Origin: Hippasteria phrygiana
Taxonomy: Eukaryota > Echinodermata > Asteroidea > Valvatida > Goniasteridae
NCBI GenBank assembly: GCA_037893225.1
Contig: JAZGUH010000195.1
Coordinates: 1,116,001-1,180,000, forward strand
Length of the DNA stretch: 64,000 nt
Direction of reading: 5' to 3'
The translations under genes and the position numbers were made by a program. The notes under the pieces were generated by a model. That model was not told the DNA's origin. It saw only the letters and a list, made by a program, of their open reading frames with translations, and did not search any database. Below are positions 22,901-33,928 of the stretch, piece after piece; position 1 is the first letter of the stretch, and the number at the start of each line of letters is the position of its first letter.

Positions 22901-23956
22901 AGCCTATTGCCGCTATTGTACGGAGGCATCAACTTCAAGTTCATTGCTATGCAGACGACACACAGATATATGGATCGTTTCATCTAGGAAACCAAGACGA
23001 CGAACATTCCGTGAGACAGCGTATTGAACAATGTGTTTGTGATCTTAAGCAATGGATGACCAGGAATAAATTAAAATTTAACGACGACAAGACTGAACTT
23101 CTAATTATCACTTCCAAACGTAGCCAGGATAAAATCAGATGCAACCAGATGCAATTTGGGACTTCTAATATTCAACGTTCTACGACTGCACGTAATCTTG
23201 GCATCATGTTTGACAGCACGATGTCAATGGAATCGCATGTCAAGAAAGTTTGCCAAACGTCATACTACCATATTAGAAACATCAACAGCATCCGCCGAAT
23301 CCTGACTGATGAGTCGGCTGCCATCCTTATCCATGCTCTCGTGACATCAAGGTTGGATAATGGCAACTCACTTCTGTTTGGAATCACCAACACTCTCATG
23401 TGCAAACTTCAACATGTTCAAAACACTGCGGCTCGTGTCTTATCCCGAACACGGAAATTTGACCACATTACTCCAGTCCTGAGAAATCTTCACTGGCTTC
23501 CAGTCAAACAGAGGATTGCCTTCAAAATAATCCTACTTACCTGGAAAGCCCTCAATGACAGCGCACCAACATATCTGCAGGATCTCTTCACCCAGTATTC
23601 CCCTAATCGCCACCTAAGGTCATCTGACAAACATCTTCTTGTGACACCAAGAACTAGAACATCGTATGGGGACTATGCCTTCTCAGTTACGGCGCCCACT
23701 CTATGGAACTCTTTGCCTCAGGAAATTCGTAGCTGTCAATCTTTACATACCTTCAAATGCCTTCTTAAAACATTCCTGTTTAACTCAACTTATAATTAGA
23801 TTGCTGGTTTTGTTTCAAGTATACATACATGTACATGTATATTTAATTTTTTGTAGAGTTCTGGACAGTTTCTTTTCTTCAAGCGCCTCGGAATATGTCT
23901 ACATAGATAGATGGCGCTTTACAAATGCTTGTATTATTATTATTATTATTATTAAT
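20000..23956 (+). mobile_element. Full-length LINE of the CR1/L2 type
   Basis: A 5' UTR of about 400 bp precedes an intact ORF (20419-23799). The 3' end carries GGCGCTTTACAAATGCTT followed by a (TTA)n tail at about 23931-23955, the usual end of L2/CR1-like LINEs, which have microsatellite tails instead of poly(A). It is inserted in the DIRS element. The 5' boundary is approximate; no target-site duplication was identified. It is the only large TE ORF in the window without a break, so the insertion is likely recent. Confidence 0.85.
20419..23799 (+). CDS. LINE ORF: signal-like leader, 2A-like motif, endonuclease, reverse transcriptase
   Basis: The protein is 1126 aa and unbroken from an ATG. 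Residues 1-20 are hydrophobic (WSFLFALVLVCDV) and signal-peptide-like. Residues 61-78 end in GDINPNPGP, close to the 2A consensus D(V/I)ExNPGP but with N for E at the third position. An APE endonuclease follows at about 178-400, with N182 in LNAQS, E209 in TETWL, D326 in GDFNFHWD and D388-H389 in TDHAAL. Reverse transcriptase runs from about 640 to 930, with LKNFRPVSNLS, LLDLSAAFDTID, SGVPQGSVLGPL and the catalytic YADD at 844-847. No separate ORF1 was found. All catalytic motifs are intact, so it may be active. Confidence 0.93.
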   Translation: MEVLTWSFLFALVLVCDVQGLASEQSARYAYSPAYGPTWKRLTIKCYLKTPIPYYQNSSSNFNIALLICGDINPNPGPVSEITTAAVINKPTHRYEREHLLSIGLRCKTIPVSPATWSTLKDLRINTKRPSRRGNRSDPPTQVVHAIPTVSSDNDLHISSTPPTSTDSSLKQPMLSKLCVLNAQSVCNKTNLLTDYFIEHDFDLIALTETWLSATDKHDKIIGELCIPGYDMCHVPRPNGTGGGIALIYKTNIKHGPITSHSSGNFESLCCDVTVKGTFSSVKLVIIYRPPYSSKNRITPTMFLDDFSEYVSVLSASPSKLLIVGDFNFHWDTDDSAARHLNDIIQNTNLKQFVCAPTHVSGHILDLVFARPTDNLIDSVDVACFLTDHAALHCALNLTKPQPTKKHISYRKYGSLDHDSFSNDISQSKLFTNPSNDLQTLIDQYNSTLKSILEKHAPLKTRCITIRPANPWYSPEIADAKRHRKKLERRWRKTRSESDRNQFKAQRLCVVNMINSAKSSYIKEKLASCGNQRELYKIVESLLHNKGKTKLPTHENKQELATTFSDYFITKIRNIRNNLDRDLDCMQPYTTESSHSDITPLEEFTPALDEEIRKIIKSSPSKTCDLDPIPTWLLKNNLNILTPVISKIVNLSLQSSKFPQQFRNALVTPLLKKPTLDPENLKNFRPVSNLSFISKVIEKVVYSQITDHLTEHNLHEPLQSAYRKHHGTETALLRVKNDILRAVDDKRGVFLVLLDLSAAFDTIDYDVLFHRLQSIGVTGPALQWIRSYICHRTQTVNINGSLSSPISLSSGVPQGSVLGPLFFTIYSEPIAAIVRRHQLQVHCYADDTQIYGSFHLGNQDDEHSVRQRIEQCVCDLKQWMTRNKLKFNDDKTELLIITSKRSQDKIRCNQMQFGTSNIQRSTTARNLGIMFDSTMSMESHVKKVCQTSYYHIRNINSIRRILTDESAAILIHALVTSRLDNGNSLLFGITNTLMCKLQHVQNTAARVLSRTRKFDHITPVLRNLHWLPVKQRIAFKIILLTWKALNDSAPTYLQDLFTQYSPNRHLRSSDKHLLVTPRTRTSYGDYAFSVTAPTLWNSLPQEIRSCQSLHTFKCLLKTFLFNSTYN

Positions 23957-24117
23957 GGCTGGAGAAAGACGGTAAAAGATCGAAACATGAGCGAAACTCG
24001 GAGCTCATAAAAACATGTCTTCTCCAATAGCACGCTATTAAGAGAAACGAGGAAGCACAATGGCAGGCGGGCCGCAAGGTACTATGGGGAATAAATCCAT
24101 CTAGGGAACAATGCATA

Positions 24118-24155
24118 TGTAGTGAGCTCTACGGGTAAGACGAGCGCAGTAGAAT
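24118..24155. repeat. Right terminal inverted repeat of the DIRS element
   Basis: TAGTGAGCTCTAC and AAGACGAGCGCAGTAGAATC are the inverted complement of the left end at 16526-16561. GAACAATGCATA just inside also pairs with the fold-back loop at 16470-16488. Confidence 0.7.
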
Positions 24156-24946
24156 CATTGAACAAAATATGAAAAAACATCTGCCTGCTCAAAATGATCT
24201 TTTAAGGCTACTGGTTTCTATTTTTACAATTGTTTCTTTGTGTACTTACAGCTGTTATGTAGGTTTCAGTGTAAAAATCAAGACCACTTTTTTTCTGGTC
24301 TTGGTACCCCACGGTCTCTGTAATGGTATTTGACAATGAAAGCCTCGATATCTGACTGGTCATAATTCTGTTTGCTGTATTTTTTTACTACACGTACATG
24401 TAATTTAAAAGGTCTTGGTCTCGGACCACCAGGTGTCAGACTTGGTCTCGACTACAACACTGGCACATTCATTGGTTCAAATTTACAGTACTGTTGCAGT
24501 ATCTTCAGAATCTGAGTTCTTAAATGATGCTGTGTCCTATCACCCTAATAACACTGCTGAATCCATCAATACAAATTTCCACACACCCTAGGGGTTAGGG
24601 ATAAGCAAGATTTGTGGCTTCACTGCTTCTCTTCACTCCAGAAACAAAATAGGTAATAGTCCAGCAAGAGTTGGGAATTGTGGTGGTATATTAACAGCCC
24701 ATAGTGTCAAATTGTTACAGTCAGACCATGCATGTTCCATAAGAATGTGCAAGTACCATATTTTAATTATCAATTAGGGATAAAAGAACAATAAAATATA
24801 ATTATTCCAGTAAAGTCGTTTTTCCATACGTGTATGTGTGTTTTCTCACAAGTTTTGTGTGCATTCACATTTGGCGTCTAGTTCCCACAGACCTAAAACA
24901 CCAAAATGCCAAAATGGACCAAAAACACATTGGAAATTTGATTAGC

Positions 24947-25135
24947 TTAACTCCTTGAGCACGGTATTTTACGGGAGACGCCGGGGTGTTGCGGCGGTTC
25001 TGGCAGTCAAGCATGACATACAAAATATTTAACGATGGATTGAAACTGCACAAACAGCGGCCAATGACGTCATCAGGCCTGGTGACACTGGGTTTTTTTT
25101 GCGCCATATGGCGTCATCCGTACGCATGGGGTTAA
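24947..25135. mobile_element. TTAA-flanked MITE, 189 bp
   Basis: It begins TTAACTCCTTGAGCACGG and ends CCGTACGCATGGGGTTAA. Ends and TTAA target resemble the 12952-13096 element, but the inside (GACGCCGGGGTGTTGCGGCG and similar) differs. Confidence 0.65.
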
Positions 25136-25139
25136 TTCA

Positions 25140-25568
<429 letters not shown>

Positions 25569-26699
25569 TTATAGTTCAATATTGTCAAAACAGAAGTTGT
25601 TCTTACTCTCCACAAGTAAAAAAAAAAATCATCACTTTATTAATATTATTTTATCAAAACATTTTGCCACACCAACTAAAATTCAAGGTCATTTTTTTTA
25701 TGAAAAACATGCAATTTGGTTGGCTACTGACTATTCTTGGTACAGGTCTATTTCATTTCTTGTAATGACCTTTACAAAATATGTTGGGGTACTGAATTAT
25801 TTGCTCTTTATATTTAAAACTATGTTTACCTGAATAATAAAATGTCGGCTCGGATTTTATTTCTTCCATTATCTTCACTTAGCGTGGTCAACATGTCTAT
25901 ATGGAACAAAATCAAGCTTCACAATTCCATTTGACTATTAAAAATTGTGGTACATGTATTTAGCAGTACATGACTAAATGAATTAGAACCAGATTAATCA
26001 TTTCTGGGTTTTTAGACATGCAACTTCTGCATGAATCTACTGATTTCTGAATTTTAAAGAGGATGTTGATTGTTGAGAGAAGTCTGCATCATGTTGCAGT
26101 TTTACTTACATTGCGTATTGTAAAATAAAACAGCCAATTATTTCTGCCATGAAATAACAAAAAAGTGACTTTTGAGAGCTATTTTTATCAAGTCCCCTCT
26201 AGCACAGCATAGCCTGCTGGGGCCATTTCTCTAAAAGTTGTTGCTGCGGGCAGCAAACAAATCGGACGTCATCAGACGAACTCCCCTTTTGTGCCTAGTT
26301 GTAGACACAAAAGCGAAGTTTGTGTTATGATGTCTGATTTGTTTGTTTTTATGCAATTTATGTAAACCTGCAAAATGACGACTTCTCTCATCAATGAACA
26401 TCATCTTTAAGAATCCATTACAAAAAAGCATTGCACAAATGTACCAAGGGTGGTTTGTAGACATGCACATTGCACTATTTTTCTGTAGGTTCAAAACCCA
26501 AAAAACAATATTGTCATACATAAGAGAAAAAAATCTACACATGTATCTCATCACCAACTATTAAAAGCCTGTGTGCTGCAGTCCGTGAAACATGAAGTTA
26601 AAAAAAATCTAAATGCTTATTTTGAGGTTTTGGTTGTAATTTTATCTTGATGTCTCATATCTGCTACAGATCGAATGTACATATTATACATTGTAATAT

Positions 26700-27420
26700 A
26701 AAGTGTTTTACTTTGAACATCCGCTAACCCTGGAAGTAAAGCTCAAACAAAAAAAACACTTCCAACCAAAAATGTATATCAAGATATACATTGTATATTA
26801 TCACCAAATGTAAAAACATTGTGCAATATGTTTAAAAATGGTGGTTAATTTGTGGCTTTGTGCATGTAACTTGACCTTGATGACGTGATGACATCACTAC
26901 ATCAACAGCTGAGCATGTCACCCAACCTATTATTCAAAATACGTAGTCATCTTCAGGAGCCAGGCCCAAACCAGATTCATATATCTCTTCCAATCCGACG
27001 TTGTAAACGTTTCAATTTGAACTTCCGGTAACCCCGGAAGGAAAGGTCGACGAAAAAAAAGAACTACCAACCAAAAATGTAGATCAAAACATGATAAATC
27101 TGATCACGAAATATACGTCATTCACTAAAAACGATATACCTTTTTTTAAATATACACTTTTTAGTAATTTTACACTTGATTATGTCATGACGTCACGATA
27201 TCATCATAAACACTTAGCATACTTGCATTTGTTTGCATGCATGTAAAGTCCATGCCACCGACCCCTGAAATGGTTCTAGGGTCCCCGTATGGGTAAAAAG
27301 TCTGATTTTGTGATTGTTTGAGTTTGACCTTCCGGTAACCCTGGAAGGAAAGGTCATATAAAAAAATGAACACAACCAAAAATGTAGATTAACATAATGA
27401 CGTCGGTACATTTTGACACT
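26700..27420. repeat. Three diverged tandem units of about 300 bp
   Basis: The block (CTTCCGGTAACCCYGGAAG, AAAGGTC, then an A-run and ACCAAAAATGTAGAT) appears near 26718, 27017 and 27329, so the period is about 300-312 bp. The first unit is the most diverged. There is no coding content. It lies in a WDR5 intron. Confidence 0.75.
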
Positions 27421-27499
27421 CCTTCAATATGGTTTTCATGTGTCAAGTTTGAACTTGATGTGAGTATGCATGTTCTTACATTACTCTCCTTGCAGGATA

Positions 27500-28860
27500 C
27501 ATGGAAGAAAGGTTAACAATGGGGACAATGCTACCCCGCAATTGGGTCTTTAGAAATCGACCTACCCCACAAAGTTAACGTTATGGCTTTTAAGATTTCA
27601 GTGGGGACAAATGAGAATTAAAGAAGGAAAGTATAGTCTACAATAGATGTACCCCGTATGTGTACATATGTGATGATATGTGTAGTCAAATAGTTCTGGT
27701 AAAAGAAAAACAAGGTGATTCTTCCTCTGGACCTGATAGTTCATTCTGTTGTTGAGCAGGCCGAGATAGGTAGTTTATCGTACCGCAGCACAGTGACTCA
27801 GACTCCGCACATGATAGTGTTGTGTGTGAACTTTGTGATATATCATGATCACAAACAAGTTAGTGTCTAATAGTATACTGCTTTTGCAAACTTCATGCCA
27901 TAAATAATAGTATGTTTATTCTTTATAGTACGTTTATTCTAAGCAAATGATTGATTATTCAAAACACATGCTGTAATGAGTGTTGCCAATCCAGTAATGA
28001 AATTGGTTTTAGTAGGCTGCGGTTTCAAAAATAGAAGGACAGGGGACTTTTTCACTTCTAGTTTTAGATCTAGTTTAAGATCATTTTTATAGGATTATTT
28101 CAGAATTTACAAGTGGGAAAAAAAAGGAAAAAGGGAGCAAATTGAATATGCTAAACATGTTTGGTTTTCAATTTGCCCTATGGGACAACATTTTATACTG
28201 CCAAGGGTTGGGACAACTATGGTTTTCAGGGATGTCAGTCTTTAGGCAATTGCCTGATTTCAGGCTTTAACAAAATTTGAAATCCTGTACATTTTCAAAA
28301 TTTGACTGTAAATCCATTCATCTTGGCTTTAATTTCAGGCCCTGAAGAGAAGTCCGCCTGGCATTCCTGGGTTTTGTGTGTGTGGGTTTGTTTTTGCATT
28401 CAATAGGGGACGTTTAACAAAAGAGGACAATAGGGTCCCCAGTTGAGAAAGGTCCCCGTTTGAAATTAGTGTACAAAACCAATGAGGGTCCTTGCCAAAA
28501 AGTGTTAAAGTATGAACAATAGGAGGTCCCCGATCGAAGGTGTTTACACACTTGTGTGTTCCCACATATATATGGGTAAAAATGGGGACAATGGTGCCAG
28601 ACGAGGAAGTCTTTAGAAATCTAGGTGCCCCACGAAGAAAACGCTATGGAGTTTGAGATTTCAATAGGGACAAAGGAGAATAATGGAAGGAAAGTAAAGT
28701 CTACAACAGAGGTACCCTGTAAGGGTGTATATGTGAAGATGTGCTCTAACCTTGCATACTCGATGTGGACCTGTGAACAAAAGAGGTCCACACGAAGCAG
28801 GAGATTAAACCTTATGAGGACTGGCACAAAAGAGGAACAATGGTAAATCCTCGGTATACA
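27500..28860. repeat. Cluster of GT-bounded dispersed repeats (types B and C)
   Basis: Type C units lie at 27500-27660 and 28570-28745 (GTCTTTAGAAATC, ATTTCAATAGGGACAAAGGA). A type B unit is at about 28425-28560 (CAATGAGGGTCCTTGCCAAA, AACAATAGGAGGTCCCCGAT). A (GT)n run and a G-run of 13 follow at 28876-28923. Confidence 0.65.
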
Positions 28861-29126
28861 CCATATACAAGACTATGTGTGTGTGTGTGTTGGTTTTTTG
28901 TATTTTTTAAGGGGGGGGGGGGGTTGGGGCAGCAACAATGGCACTGCACAAGCCCAAGTTCTGGGCAACCACGTGACAGTAAAATACTGTTGTGGCATTT
29001 ATTAACACAATAATGCAACATTCTAAGCAAAGTCCAAGATTTCTTGAACCCTTTTTTGTCTTCTATACAAACCTGAAATCTTCTGATTTATTTCTGATCC
29101 ATATCCTTTGATTTCATTCCAACTTA

Positions 29127-29312
<186 letters not shown>

Positions 29313-29429
29313 CTATACTGAATCACTACTTCCCTTGTCTTGCTTTTACTGGCAAGGTTTTTACATGTTTAAATTGCTGGCTGGATGGCAGTTCCAAAAG
29401 TGTTTTCTTCAGTGGCATGGAGGAAACTT

Positions 29430-29760
29430 GCCCCTATCCCTCATGCCAGTTTTCTTTCACTTTGAAAATGTATTCACAATTTACCTTGTCAGTTTCCCTT
29501 GTGGTTTGTTTGACGAATTATAAGTTAAAACGTTGTATCCTCATTGAGTGATCCCCATAATGTCGCTTCCCAGGTTGTATCGTAACATTGGGCGTGATCC
29601 CTGGTTATGATACGGCATTACGGGTTTACGACTTCTGACTAGCGCCCACCCGAACAAAGATACTGACAATTTGGGAGACTGCCAACATAGGGCAAGATAG
29701 CTAAGTTGGTAGAGTGCCTGTACAGTATTCCGGAGGTCGCAGGTTCGAATCCCGCTCCAT
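29430..29760 (+). repeat. tRNA-derived SINE family B, possible dimer
   Basis: A tRNA-like core (ATAGCTAAGTTGGTAGAG, GGTTCGAATCCCGCTCC) at 29690-29760 is preceded by about 230 bp that itself starts with CATGCCAGTTTTCTTTCACT, the normal downstream flank of a core. The same order occurs at 45470-45805, which suggests a two-headed or tandem SINE. Confidence 0.65.
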
Positions 29761-29792
29761 ATAAGATATGTACCAAAATGATCCTGAATAAA

Positions 29793-29895
29793 TGTGACCC
29801 ACTCTGCAGAAAGGGCAATTATGTTGCAAAATTTCAAAAATAGTGTTTTATATATAGCTGGAAAGGCCATTTGATAAGCTTTCATATGTATATGT
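29793..29895 (-). mobile_element. Split TGTGACCC element, first part
   Basis: It starts TGTGACCCACTCTGCAGAAA and matches, in reverse complement, the right-hand part of the intact copy at 57932-58377. The match stops at the CACTA insertion point and resumes at 33564. Confidence 0.8.
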
Positions 29896-31034
29896 CACTA
29901 TGAACATCTTCATCCCTTAAAAATTCGTTAAAGAGCCACTTTTCCCTTAATTTACCGTGAGCCAAAATTGTCACGGTTTTTTCAACATATTAGGGAGATT
30001 AGGAGTCCGTGAAAACACCCTTAGAAAAGTCCTTTGTTTAGCCGTCCGTGAAAATCCGGTGACTTCAGCCACTAGCCATGCCAGTGCCAGATTGTGTACC
30101 GTTAGGTTTTTCACGGTGTTGTGGAATCCGTGAAAACTCCCGTATTATAATCTTGTGGTTGAGATTGGCAAGTCTGCTGCCTGGCCCTCCAGATAAGTGT
30201 TTAGAATGTTTACAATGGAGAGTTTATTGACTCCAGGTTTGAGCTTGCCCAACCGACCGAGCGCGCTATTAATTGTTGCCAAGAAAATACGTCTTATGAA
30301 TAAACATGAACACGGAAGGCTAATACTGCATTCAGAACTTGCAAACCTTGCATGCTTGTCGGGATGGCGAGTAACACAATCTGGAGGGTTTTTCGAGGGA
30401 AAAAAATGAACAACGAAACGCTAACGTAAAGCGTTGAGGCATACTTTTTTGCGTTGTCATTGTGTTGTCATAGGCCTATATATTGTAGAAGTATTTATTA
30501 ATAACAATTTAATTGCTTATTACGTATGGGTGAATCTGTAAAAGAAAAAAAGCTGTAGAAGGTCCTCCGTTCCTGCCCAATTCTGACATCATTATTAATA
30601 TTATTAATAACACAGTATTTTGGTAGGTACTACACAGCGGGATGCTTGCGGGGGACGTATTAAGCCATGAACCCCAAACATGGCGGGCAGCGCCGGCACT
30701 CTGCCCTTAACTTTGCAGTGAAATCACCACTTAACATGAGACAGGCGATCTATTTATAGTCTACAAAAATGGTGTATTTCCTATCCATGGTAGCAGCTTG
30801 AAAATGATAATTTTCACCTAAATTTGACCAAATTATTCCGATTGTATTGCAAAGAAGTTGTTTTCAAAACTTAAACTATTGTTGTTACCCTTTTGGTTAC
30901 CCCCGGTGTAATTGTCATAATTTGACCCTTAAAACTTCTCAAAATGTGGTTTTTTGTACACTAAGCTATATTTAAATCTATGCAAATTAGTGGGCGTATC
31001 CATTTCAACCGTTCATTGAGAAATGCTTCTCTGC

Positions 31035-32012
31035 ACTTGGGGTAGTCTAGGTTCCAAGACGTTCTTAGCGGTGCAACGTATAGCGGCCGACAGCGCCCTC
31101 TCGCTACACACACACACGCCAAGGCCAAATCGCTAACAACGTCTGGGGAATTTTGCAAGTTCCGCTCGCGAAATCGCGAGCAGAACTGTGTGGCATTTGC
31201 ATGCGCGTGTGACGTCACTGTATTATCGCATGTAAATAGCCAACACTCACTAGTCTGGTTTCTGTACTCACGTGGGGTTTACGTGTACGTACGTATGAAC
31301 GTGCAGCGCAGTACCAAGCCATTCGTTGTTTGTTGGAAAAAATGTCTGAGCGCGTGGATGGACCAAGCCATCGATTTTACAGCAAACAAACTGGGCTTTG
31401 GAAAGCTAAAAAGTCATCAGATCAGTGCCATTCATCAATTTGTACGTGGCCATGATTTGTTTGTTAATTTACCAACGGGATTTGGCAAGAGTGTAATTTT
31501 TCAAGCTGCTCCATTGGTCTTAGATTTCTTGAACGAAGTAACCGAAGGTATAAAACAGGAGAAACGCTTGTTATTGTCGTCGTGCCATTAAAAGCCCAGG
31601 CCGTTGATCAGTTACATCATGGAGAAATAAGACATTTCTCCATGGTTACATCGTGCTGAACATCTGGGACTGAAGTCGGCAGATATAACGTCTGATATTC
31701 CAGATCACATTTTGGAACAATTATCCGAAGATTTCTCAATCCTGTTTGCCAGTCCAGAATCACTCTGCTCAGAACGTTAACAGACTAGTAAGTTATTACT
31801 TAAACATGAGTTTCCTCCAGTGCGCAAGTGCGATTATTCGTTTGACCCGCCTGTTAAATTATGCATGAGCAGGTCGCGCGCGCTCCCTTGCGAAATGCCC
31901 AAGACGTTCTTAGCGATTTGGCCTTGGCGTGTGTTTGTGTGTAGCTAGAGGGCGCTGCCGTTCGCGCTGTACGTCGCACCGCGATAAGAACGTCTTGGAA
32001 CCAAGACTACAC
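31035..32012. repeat. Large hairpin: inverted arms of about 130 bp around the helicase fragment
   Basis: The left arm (about 31035-31176) and right arm (about 31876-32012) are complementary over GGTTCCAAGACGTTCTTA, GCAGCGCCCTCT, GCCAAGGCCAAATCGCTAA and beyond. Each arm itself has CCAAGACGTTCTTA...GAACGTCTTGG at its ends, so each resembles a small palindromic element. About 700 bp lie between them. Confidence 0.8.
31358..31790 (+). pseudogene. RecQ-like DNA helicase fragment (N-terminal motifs)
   Basis: From the ATG at 31358 the frame reads MDQAIDFTANKLGFGKLKSH, then QISAIHQFVRGHDLFVNLPT and GFGKSVIFQAAPLV. This is the RecQ family Q-motif region and Walker A (PTGFGKS). The frame stops at 31591, but a shifted frame continues with VVVPLKAQAVDQL and later FSILFASPESLCSER, the motif Ia to Ib region. 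Motif II and the rest are absent. It is therefore a 5' gene fragment with at least one frameshift. Capture by a transposon is inferred from the surrounding hairpin and CACTA ends. Confidence 0.8.
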
Positions 32013-33563
32013 TTGGGGCTGCTCGCACGTGGTTCGTGCCTCCTGCCTGTAGCTCTAAATAAATCAGCTGATTCTCATCTCGCGGAATGATGACTCTTGG
32101 TACGTATCTACACAATTCGCTGGTACCCGTCGCTAGTCTAATGGGCGGGCTGAAATAAAATATCCTCCACCCCAAGAGCCCTGAAACCTTTTAAAGTGAT
32201 TGACAGCTCAACTTTTGCCAGGTATAGATTATTTATACATTGTAATACTATGTAACAAAATGTATACAATGGGTTTAGCTCCAGAGGTTCTTTGTGTAGG
32301 CCGCCCCTGGACTGCAAAGCCTGCGAAAATAAAACAAAAAATATTCCATGCCAACCACACGCGGCATCGGCCTGGGAAGTACCGGTACATTTATCCAGCG
32401 GGCATTATCACCAGCGAGGTGATGGAGAGATCGAAGTATTGCACAAATCCAGCCAGGTGGAGCTCGACTACCAGTATTTAAAAGTCATCCTGAAGGTTTC
32501 ATTAAAAATATTTAAAATTGTCCATCTTTAAAAGGGGAACAAGGGAAATTCTCTGGTCACATCGAACATACCGATTATTATATAACGTACTAGTGGCCTT
32601 CTATTTTTTTTTTCTTATCTGACGAAATCTTGTGGTTAAAAACTCTAGAAGTTTTAGCCAACATTTTGTTTTCGGTTCGGGATCATTCTTTTAATAAATA
32701 TGTGATTCGCAACTCGCAGAAAAATAAATAGGGGAGAAAACTATTTTTTTGGTTTTAAGTATAAGTTTAGAATAATGGACAAGCTGTCAGTAAATCTGGG
32801 ATAAGATGAAAAATATATTAAAACGTTCTAAATAAAGTATACAATCAGCGTACTCTGCTGACTCTGCAGACCCCGCAGACAGCACTTCATTGTAATAAGA
32901 AAGGGGCCTATTGTTAAGCAGTTTCATTCACATGCAAATTAGCCACCTCAGCTCTGGCTGGTGGCGGGAACCATGAAAAGGCTTTGATCCAGATATCCGC
33001 AGACTAAGCTTAGACTACGCTGTTTCCCAATATTGATGGCGGGCCATAATATATTGTTTGAAGATGATATAAAAAAAACTTAAGTTTTGCAACAAATAGT
33101 TACGAAAAAATCAAATTGCGCCGGCGCCACGTTTCGGAATCTATCACCAAATTCTGATTTGACCTGAACTTATTGTAAGTCTAAAAAATGAAAGTCTCAC
33201 ACATTGGATTTGAACACACAAATACAATCTATTCAAGACTTACAGAAAGCTCCCTGCTTGTTTACTTGTTCCACCAGCAAAAGTGTTTACATTGTACTAG
33301 GGGTCGTAAAGGTCAAGGCAGTTACCTAATACCGTTATCTTAATTGAAACACCGTGAAATCTTCAGGGTGGTAGATGTTGTTTACCGTTATGTATGACCG
33401 ATGATAATCCTCAGTGGCCAGGGTCATTAAAAAACCGTGAAAAAACCCTTACGGGATTAGTGCAATAAGCCCCAGGTAAATATCCGTGAAACATCCCTTA
33501 GGGATTTATTTCACGGAAAAGTGGACTTTTAATGGGAATTTAAGGGATTAGATGTTCATAGTG

Positions 33564-33928
33564 TGTATATGTATATGTATATGTCTGAGGCCTGTAGCAT
33601 TTTGCATTCGCGAGATATTTGGAAATTTGCATGTTTGTTTTCAGGAATTTCTTGAATTGACTTAAGGAGAAACAAGCCATTTAAAAAAAGCAAAAAGCAA
33701 AGCAATAGATTGAAGCACTTGACACAAACACATTCTTTTTCCAACTTTATTCACTGAAATCAAAGATTTTGGTTATGAACTAGAATAATATAGGTATCAA
33801 AGATGCAAAAAATTCCCTCCCTTAAAAATCACTTGTTTGAAGAATTTTTCACCCTCTTCACATGAAACGGCCCATTACGCGTAAAAGCATACAGCGACTT
33901 ATGTGCCCTTTTTGCAGAGCGGGTCACA
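33564..33928 (-). mobile_element. Split TGTGACCC element, second part
   Basis: It continues the element interrupted at 29895 and ends GCAGAGCGGGTCACA, the complement of the TGTGACCC terminus. It aligns in reverse orientation to 57932-58280. A (TATATG)n run at 33565-33583 extends the junction. Confidence 0.8.

Larger units (their letters stand above)
29896..33563. mobile_element. CACTA (EnSpm)-type element carrying a helicase fragment, 3668 bp
   Basis: The left end reads CACTATGAACATCT and the right end is its inverted complement AGATGTTCATAGTG with two bases inserted further in. The 3-bp direct repeat TGT flanks it (29893-29895, 33564-33566). Short words TTTTCACGG/CCGTGAAAA repeat in both orientations in the outer 250 bp of each side. 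CACTA ends, 3-bp duplication and subterminal repeats are the three marks of CACTA elements. No transposase was found, so it is non-autonomous. It interrupts a TGTGACCC element, and the two halves confirm both boundaries. Confidence 0.85.
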
